Source of the DNA: Chenopodium formosanum
Taxonomy: Eukaryota > Streptophyta > Magnoliopsida > Caryophyllales > Amaranthaceae
Direction: 5' to 3'
Assembly: GCA_024500155.1 (NCBI GenBank)
Contig: CM044867.1
Location: 25,865,632-25,929,631, forward strand
Length of the DNA: 64,000 bases
This document shows, in pieces, positions 57,482 through 64,000 of the stretch (its first letter is position 1; each line of letters opens with the position of its first letter). A program made the position numbers and the translations under genes. The notes below the pieces were generated by a model. It searched no databases and was not told the DNA's origin. It saw only the letters and a program-made list of their open reading frames with translations.

Positions 57482-58800
57482 CTCCCTCCGTGTTTATTAC
57501 ACTTATTAAATCCGGCCATGTTTTAATAAGTGTTATAATTTCTTTTTTCGCAAAATGTTACATTTATATAAGGAATAATTGACATTTACTACCAACGAAA
57601 TCACCCTTTGTCACATTTGCTACCCGTTTAAAAAAAAAAATTATTTTGCTACCACACAAATTCACAAAATTCAAATTTCGCTACCATTTAACGGAATCCG
57701 TTAGGTTCCGTTAAATTTATTCCCAAAAAAAAAAAAAAAATTAAAAAAGAAAAGTAACCCAACCACCCCTCCCCTCAACTGCCACCCCGACCCTCCCCCC
57801 TGCCGGCGGCCGGCGCCTAGAGCTTCAGCCGGCGCCAGCGCAAACCTATCCCCCTCCCTTTCCCCCACCCCTACGCTGCCGACGGAACCCCCCCTTCCCT
57901 TCCCTTCCCCGTTCTCGCTGCCCCGACCCCACCTCGGAACCAAAACCACCCTTTTTCCCCTTCCCCCCACCGGAATCCAATCCCCAGCCCCGTTCCCCCA
58001 CCGTAATCGACCCCCCCTCCCCTTCCCCTAACCTTAATTCGGCCTTTCCTAACCCTAAACCACCACCCCAAAACCACCCAAAACGAATTTAGGGTTTTGC
58101 TTATGGTGGTTTTGGGGTGGTGGTTTAGGGTTAGGAAGGCCGAAAAGGTTAGGGGAAGGAGAGGGGGTCGATTTCGGTGGGGGGAACGGGGTTGGGGATC
58201 GAATTCCGGTGGGGGTGGTTTTGGTTTCCGGGGTGAGGTCGGGGCAGCGAGAACGGGGAAGGGAAGGGGGGGTTCCGTTGGCTGCGTAGGGGTGGGGGAA
58301 AGGGAGGGGGATGAGTTTGCGTCGGCGCCGACACCTGCAGGAGGGAGGGGCGACAGTGAGGTGGAGGGGTGGCAGTGAAGTGGAGGGTGGCTGTATGGTG
58401 GTTGAATGGTGGCTAAAACCCAACTAACGGAAATAGTAACGGTGTAAGTAGGTGGTAGTGAAATAAATATTTTAGAGTTTTGGGTGGTAGCAAAATAAAA
58501 AAAAATATTAAACGGGTAGTAAATGTAATACTATGTACTTTCGCCGGTAGCAAATGTCAATTTTTCCTTTAAATAATATATATTTCTCCTCTTATGATCC
58601 CCAACCAAATCCAAAACTACTTTTTGTATTTTTCCTCTCACATTCATTACTTTACAATAAAGTATTAACCCCATTATCTTTATTTTACAATATTTTTATA
58701 CTCTAACTACCCCACTCACCTCTAATTTTATTTAAGTCAATCAAATTGCCTAAAACTATGTGTCAGTCAAACTGTAACACTTAAAAAAACACGGAGGGAG
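57482..58800. mobile_element. Stowaway (Tc1/mariner) MITE split by a fold-back element
   Basis: Ends CTCCCTCCGTG and CACGGAGGGAG with TA on both sides (57480-57481 and 58801-58802), the diagnostic Stowaway terminus and target. Removing the nested 996-bp insertion leaves about 320 bp, a normal Stowaway length. The remaining arms hold AACACTTA/TAAGTGTT-type partners. No transposase. Confidence 0.85.
57572..58567. mobile_element. 996-bp Mutator-like fold-back element inside the Stowaway
   Basis: Terminal repeats GGAATAATTGACATTTACTA / GGAAAAATTGACATTTGCTA, with 9-bp flanks TTTATATAA (57563-57571) and TTTAAATAA (58568-58576), an 8/9 match to a Mutator-type target duplication. Pairing extends to the centre near 58080 (GGTGGTTTTGGGG over CCCCAAAACCACC), so the whole element is one large hairpin. 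Both arms are GC-rich near the middle. The Gly/Arg/Pro-rich open frames on both strands (57701-58423) mirror each other and come from this symmetry, not from a gene. Confidence 0.82.
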
Positions 58801-58844
58801 TAACTTTTAGGGGGAATTGGAATCTGTTTGGTTAATGAGTAAAT

Positions 58845-60000
58845 GTAGACACCTAATTGTGTCTCCCCAAAACCAAACCCAGTGATGAATATCTTTCACG
58901 TCGAATGATCATCGAATGAAGTGAAAGTGTAAAAAGCCTACTGTTGCTGTTGTTTTTATTAAGAATCCTTCTTTATGTCTTTGAAAACCTGCTCTATTTA
59001 TGAAAATGTCCCGTCCAATTTAGTTTGTTCCATGATAAAGGTCCAATAATAGTGTAGTTGGATTAGGCTCGAAAAGAGCTTTCCGACGATATATTATAGG
59101 CCCAATTCCGATGAATAATGAGAAAATTATGGCCAAAATGCTAAATTGGGCCTAATTTGGTTCTTACATGCGGCCCAATGATCTAGAGGAGGGTCTATTA
59201 TTAATTATCATTCCTAAAGCTATTATGATTGATTTTAGTCTTCTAGAATTATCTAGAAGGTCTTTTAAATCCTAATGGAATTAGGATTGATAATTATGTT
59301 TTAAAGAGTTTTACTTGGAATAAAATAAGTGGTTTTATGAAAATACGATTTTAACCTGAAACACGGATTTTACGACTTAATCATATTAAGAAGTGGATTC
59401 CGCGGAAAACGTGTGAATTTTCTAAAACAGCGCCTGGCGCTAACTCTAACGTCTGGCGTTAGCGCCAGGCGCTGGTCCGGGCGACAGGATGTGTTTTATT
59501 CCGAATGGAACTCGATCCCTTTTCTATCGGTTTCCGAACTATTTTTTCTATAAATAGGGTCCTTGGACCTCCGTTTTCAATCATCCACGACCATCACAAT
59601 TCTCTCTATTCTCTCTCTAAGCATTTGCTTTTTCTTTCTCTCTCTTGCTTTCTTAACCAACCTTTTTACAAACACAATTCCACATTTACAAGATTTAAAC
59701 ACACCTAGCCAAGTTTGAAGTTGTCTTCGCCCGATACGTGAAAGGTTAATACCTTCTGAGGGTTTGGTCCCAAATTCAGTCTAAACTTTTTAACTATTTA
59801 TTTCCATTATTTGATTTAATTCTTTGATTTTAATATTTTTTTGAAGTTTACTAACGCGTGTATTTTGTTATTAGAAAGAGGCACGAGGAATCAAATATGT
59901 AGTCTTATTGTTCTATTCTTGTTAGAATGTATTCCGATGAATAACGAGGCATCCTAATATCATGTTAGAATGTATTTATTATTATTTAGACTTTTTCTAT
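58845..60000 (+). mobile_element. LTR-like repeat beginning TGTAGACACC (truncated copy)
   Basis: TGTAGACACCTAATTGTGTC at 58845 parallels TGTAGACACCTACTTTTGGC at 60532. Both contain a shared phrase, TCCGACGATATATTATAGGC here and TCCAACGGTATATTATAAGC there, followed by CCCAATTCCGA. A GCGCCAGGCGCTAACTC...GCGTTAGCGCCAGGCGC palindrome sits at 59430-59473, and a TATAAATAGGGTCC promoter-like site at 59550. The right end is not found, so the boundary at 60000 is arbitrary. Confidence 0.55.
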
Positions 60001-60486
60001 CTCCTCCAACCAACCTAACTATTCATCTTTCTAAATATTTCACACCTTCAAACCTCTCCTCCCTCACTACATAAACCTTCCTCCTCATTAGGGATTGCAA
60101 TTTAATATGAATGTGATCCGATCCAAATAAAAAAGCTTGATCCTAATCCAAAAAAGAAAATAAAAAATCTGAATCTGAGTCAGGTTTCATAAGTCTGAGG
60201 CTAAAGTTCTACTTGAAGTCTGATGGACCTAACCCAAGTCCGGCTCCAACTCTAATCCGCGCGATATGTACAAGTATATTTATTTATAGGTTTGTATTGC
60301 ATTTGTTTGTGGGGTATAAATAAAACTTTTTACTACTACATGTCACTTTTATCTCTATAATGCTCAAACACTGTATAATCTAAACAACATCTCCTTATCT
60401 CCTCCTCTTTCTCACTCCACTAAAACAACTCCATAAACTACCTCTTCCCTAAATTCTCCCCATTTTTATCCCTGTAATTTTATTTG
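60001..60486. other. Intergenic sequence, nothing recognised
   Basis: Contains GATCCTAATCC- and CTGAGTCAGG-type words similar to 63430-63590. No gene. Confidence 0.4.
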
Positions 60487-63039
60487 GGAAATTCTCAATG
60501 GTACTCATAAGTTTTTTATTTTTCTCAATGGTGTAGACACCTACTTTTGGCCTCTTGTCCTGAAAAGGAAGTGCGATGATGGTATAAAAACCCGTTCTTC
60601 ATGCTAGATCAAAGTTGAAGTGTTTATGGACTATGAAAAGCACTATGAAGTAAGTTAAAACCCATATTTGAGACCAAGTTATCTTAGAGCCTTGTCCGAT
60701 TACTAATTAGGTCTAAAACGTGTTTATACATGTTTAAACTTGATTAATAACGGACCCAAATGCGTTAAATGCAATGATTGGATCCAATGGAACCTACATT
60801 GTTGAAACCCGAGCCAAACAGATAAACCAACCATCAAATTACCGTGCAAGACCTATACAGATAGATAGCCCTTTCAAAGAGTTTTCCAACGGTATATTAT
60901 AAGCCCAATTCCGAGCCAAAACGAAGAAGTTATGATCAAAACACTAAACCGGGCCAAAAACCAACACCCTTGCACTCCAACGGCCATAACTTTTGATCCA
61001 TAACAGCTTTTAACCTAATTCTAACATAATTGGAAAGTAGACATCCAGAGTTTTCCAATGATATCTCACACGCCTAAACCCAACTTTGCAATCAAAAGTT
61101 ATGGAACTTTTAAAAACGCGTATTCGTATAAGGCAAACCGCAAACCAGCGCAACTCAATCAGTTGCGCGCGATTGGCGCGCGCGACACCCCAGCGCGACT
61201 CAGAGAGTTGCGCGCGCCAGCTGACGCCGAGGCTCTAAAAACCCTAAACCTAGATTCCTACGCTTTTAAAAAGGGGTCTTCATTCAGCACTAAACACACA
61301 AAAAATTAGAATTCTAAACCCTAAATTCTTAAATCCTTAATCTCTTTCAAACCCTCTTACTATCATACTACTTTTCCCTCTTTCTTCCCAACTACTCTTC
61401 AACTCTAATCCATCCATTTAAGCTCTTGAAGGTACAAAGAAGAAAGAAAGTCCCTAAACGCATTAAACGGAGATTTAACATAAAAGAAGAACCATTAGTT
61501 TCCTGAGCACTTTGATAAATCACTTTTCTTTTATTGTTTAAATAACTTTAATTGATTAATTAGTGTTGTTTGATCACTTTAAAAAAACTTTTAATTAATT
61601 AATTCACATAGTACTCTTTCGTTAATCAAGACTAGAATTTGAATAATTAATTGTTGTTTTATCACTTAAGACAAGGCAAATATTGTTTATTTCTTGTTCT
61701 TTTCACGAATTTGATTAAATAAGAATAACGACTTTCGTAATTTAATTCCTATATGATTAATGCATGTAAATAAAATCAACTAACTTAGTTATAGGTATCA
61801 CGTTGCATATATTGTTTGGTAATGAAATTGTGAAAAAAGGAAGAGCTAGTAGAGGCTGCACTAGGGCTAGGATAGCGATTCCCCCCTAAAGGGAACGTTA
61901 TTTTAGTACCCTCGCTCCCGAACTCAATTCTGGTTTATGTAGACCAATTGGGCATGGGTAAACTTATGATTCATGCTAAATATTCCTTGAACTCTACTTG
62001 GGAGAAAGGCATGAACGAGGTTTATGGGTTTTCCTAAAACTCATTGGCGACTCCCTACTTGTTCTTATAAAAAAGCGTGATGACAAGATCAATTCTAATT
62101 CAAGGTCTCCCAAACAGTCAGGATTTCAAATCCTAATACACCCTAACAAGTGTAAAGTCCTAAGCTTCTAAAGGGCCATGGGCATTTAAGGAGAGGACCC
62201 CTTACGATGGGAACACCCTTCTTACAAATGGTAAACACTAAAATATCAAATTATCTTTAGTAATCTATAATTTGTATAATTAATTCAGTGGTAACATTAG
62301 TTAAGCATTTTAAGGAAATATTAACCATTGTAAATGTATTAAAAGGGAGGGAAAAGGGAAATGTCTAAAATAACCTATTGAAAAAAACCCACCACCCGCT
62401 TCTTCCCCCCCACCCCGCCCGCCCAGCCCCAACTCCTTGCTGGCACCGGATGCGCCCACCCAAATCTCAACTTTGTTGCCCCACTTACATTGGCACCGAC
62501 GTATCAATTCTAGAACCATTCTTGAAAAGCTTAACAGCTGCTCTAGGTTTCGACTAAGATTAAACAAGGCTAATGAATTTCCGATTGGGTATTGTTTGGG
62601 TTTTCCGTGGGTTGGGGATCGTTTTTAAGTTTCGTGGAAGTAGGGAGGGGGTTGGTGGTTTGTGCGATGCCGGCACCGGAGAGTCTGGGCGCGGCCGGCG
62701 TCCGGGGAAGGGGATCGAGGCTGGCTGGCGCTGGAGGGTTTGGGCGGGGGTGATGGCTGGCGTTTGGCTAACTAGTGGCTGGGGAAATGTGTGGTGGAAA
62801 TGGTTTTTTTTAAAAAAAAAAATTTAATTGTTAAAAAAATAAAGGAAAATCTGATTTCAAGGATATATTAGTAATTTTGTTTTTAGTTAACTATGGTAAG
62901 GCTTAAAATTTTAGATTAATCTCATTAATGTCACCATTGAATTAACAACATAAATAGATGATTACCAAAGATAAATTGATTTTTTTGATGTTTACCAATG
63001 AGAAAAATAAAAAGTTTAAGAGCACCATTGAGAATTTCC
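60487..63039. mobile_element. Mutator-like fold-back element with a nested solo LTR
   Basis: The left end GGAAATTCTCAATGGTACTC pairs with the right end whose complement reads GGAAATTCTCAATGGTGCTC. Pairing resumes after the LTR: TGGTAAACACTAAAATATCA with TATCTTTAGTAATC at 62229 matches the inverse at 62945-62995. The 9-bp flanks TTTTATTTG and TTTTTTTTT agree at 7 of 9 in a T-run, so they are weak evidence. The core (62380-62790) is GC-rich. The element proper is about 0.86 kb once the 1.7-kb LTR is removed. Confidence 0.7.
60532..62226 (+). mobile_element. Solo LTR (TGTAGACACC...CTTCTTACA), TSD AATGG
   Basis: Flanked by direct AATGG at 60527-60531 and 62227-62231. Ends are TGTA/TACA. Length is 1695 bp. 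It contains GCGCGC palindromic words near 61165-61220 and no coding domain. Oddly, TTGGCGACTCC at 62044-62054 resembles a tRNA-Arg-type primer-binding site, and CA precedes it. One alternative reading is therefore an LTR of 1512 bp (60532-62043) followed by 183 bp of internal leader. The exact target duplication favours a single 1695-bp unit. The TGTAGACACC start and that motif hint at a Tat/Ogre-like gypsy lineage, unproven. Confidence 0.72.
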
Positions 63040-63660
63040 TTTTTTTTTATCTCATCCGTTAAAATCCTCATTCATATTTATTTAAAGAACACAAATTTGG
63101 TTCTCATGTGTAGTTGTCTGTAAATTGGGCTCAACTTGCAAATCATTCTTGAATTGATGATCTTAGCTATTTGTAGATCTATTTTCTAACTCACTAATGA
63201 GCATCAAATTGGAAAAAAAAAACAAACAATTGTACTATTACATTTTATAATTATAAGTCTTGGTATATTTCTAGATCTAAGATTGATAATGTCTGTGTTT
63301 TTGTATATATAAAGACTATATTAAATTATATATGTAATGCTATTAAACTTTTTCTGCTATAACATATAAATGTCGAGTGTTTTGTAATTTGGATGTATAA
63401 AATAAAAACTGAGGGGTTTTTTTTTTTTTAATTTTGATTCAGACCTGAGTCAGAGTTTGAGGGTGCAAACTTTATCAGACCTAGAGTTAGATCTTAAATT
63501 TTCGGACTCGGACTTGGTTTTAGCCTCTAATTTAAGGTTCGGTTGTGTGTCGGATCCTACATAGTCTGACTTGATTCCGATCCGTAGCCATTCCTACTCC
63601 TTTTCCTCTTTCTCTCTCTAAAATTTCCATAATCATTTTCAAATGTCTTCTTCTTTCAAC
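63040..63660. other. AT-rich intergenic sequence, nothing recognised
   Basis: No gene. GACTCGGACTT/CAGACCTGAGTC words near 63440-63590 resemble the degenerate tracts elsewhere. Confidence 0.4.
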
Positions 63661-63671
63661 CTTTGAGTTGA

Positions 63672-64000
63672 AGAAGGAATTTTGCGAACAACTACCATTT
63701 AAATGACCACTTTTGAGAACAACTACCATTTAAAATTTTCTTTTGAAAAAACTACCACAAAAACACAAAAAGTTTGAGTAGCACTACCACAATTATTGTT
63801 TCCGGCAAAAAATCTCCGTTTTTGGGGCATATTTTATAAAATTTCCTTCAAAAAACCCAAAGTAAATGATAATATTGCACTACATTAACCCTTATGGGAT
63901 TATACACTTCAATTGCCCCAAATCCCCCAATTTCGTAAAGCCCTTAATTCAATTTTTTGACCATAAACCCTAATTTTAAGATTTAATTGAGAAATTAAAT
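63672..64000. mobile_element. Left part of a further fold-back-type element, cut by the window end
   Basis: GAACAACTACCATTTAAATG occurs at 63687 and a close repeat at 63717. Then ACTACCACAA words and an ATCTCCGTTTTTGG motif follow. The ACTACCA repeats and CCGTT-type core echo the termini of the fold-backs at 24237 and 57572. Only one end is visible. Confidence 0.3.

Noticed and set aside
57701..58423. Gly/Arg- and Pro-rich open frames on both strands
   Set aside because: They are mirror images produced by the GC-rich arms of a fold-back element.
1..64000. CRISPR array, bacterial operons or prophage
   Set aside because: No regularly spaced identical repeats. Spliced genes and plant element families show this is eukaryotic nuclear DNA.

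Overview
This is nuclear DNA of a flowering plant. It is AT-rich, its genes have spliceosomal GT-AG introns, one gene is a plant-type calcium-dependent protein kinase, and most of the rest is plant transposable elements (Stowaway and Tourist MITEs, PIF/Harbinger, Helitrons, Mutator-like fold-backs, Ty3/gypsy LTRs, an L1-type LINE relic and SINE tails). A eudicot fits. A more exact placement, for example Amaranthaceae, would be a guess.

Only two cellular genes are supported. (1) Plus strand, 13544-18622: a complete seven-exon calcium-dependent protein kinase of 598 residues, closest in pattern to Arabidopsis CPK1/CPK2/CPK20. It has an N-myristoylation/palmitoylation start, a Ser/Thr kinase domain, an autoinhibitory junction and four intact EF hands. 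(2) Minus strand, 57339-44020: an eight-exon gene for a 216-residue, probably plastid-targeted protein of unknown function whose C-terminal half resembles the DUF3783 type. Its 651-nt coding sequence is spread over 13.3 kb because the introns are full of mobile elements.

Layout: 1-4.3 kb holds a broken LINE ORF1 (DUF4283-like domain plus zinc knuckle). 4.6-7.45 kb is an unidentified repeat containing a nearly perfect 876-bp tandem duplication. 8.2-12.55 kb has an AT-rich degenerate repeat and three short Helitrons, two of them head to tail. 12.8-18.9 kb is the kinase gene. 18.96-20.4 kb has more Helitron ends. 20.9-25.2 kb has low-complexity GGGTC- and GATCC-type tracts, a perfect hairpin and a fold-back MITE. 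25.606-32.670 kb is a dead PIF/Harbinger transposon with TAA target duplications and both of its genes (Myb/SANT-like and DDE transposase), with a 2.7-kb solo LTR inserted in the transposase gene. 32.9-40.3 kb is a long-inverted-repeat, Mutator-like structure carrying a Stowaway MITE in one arm and a rearranged gypsy LTR/RT fold-back in its core. 41.0-42.2 kb is a GC-richer unexplained block. 44.0-57.4 kb is the plastid-protein gene with intronic MITEs, SINE tails and a 5S rRNA/SINE chimera. 57.48-58.80 kb is a Stowaway element split by a 1-kb Mutator-like fold-back, lying just upstream of that gene. 58.8-63.04 kb holds two related TGTAGACACC LTRs, one of them a solo LTR inside a second fold-back element.

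The two cellular genes are not obviously linked in function. The main interest is the nesting order of the elements, which several exact target-site duplications make readable. No CRISPR array, tRNA gene or complete rRNA gene was found. I worked by eye: exon borders rest on reading frame and splice-site agreement, and family names rest on recognised motifs, not searches.
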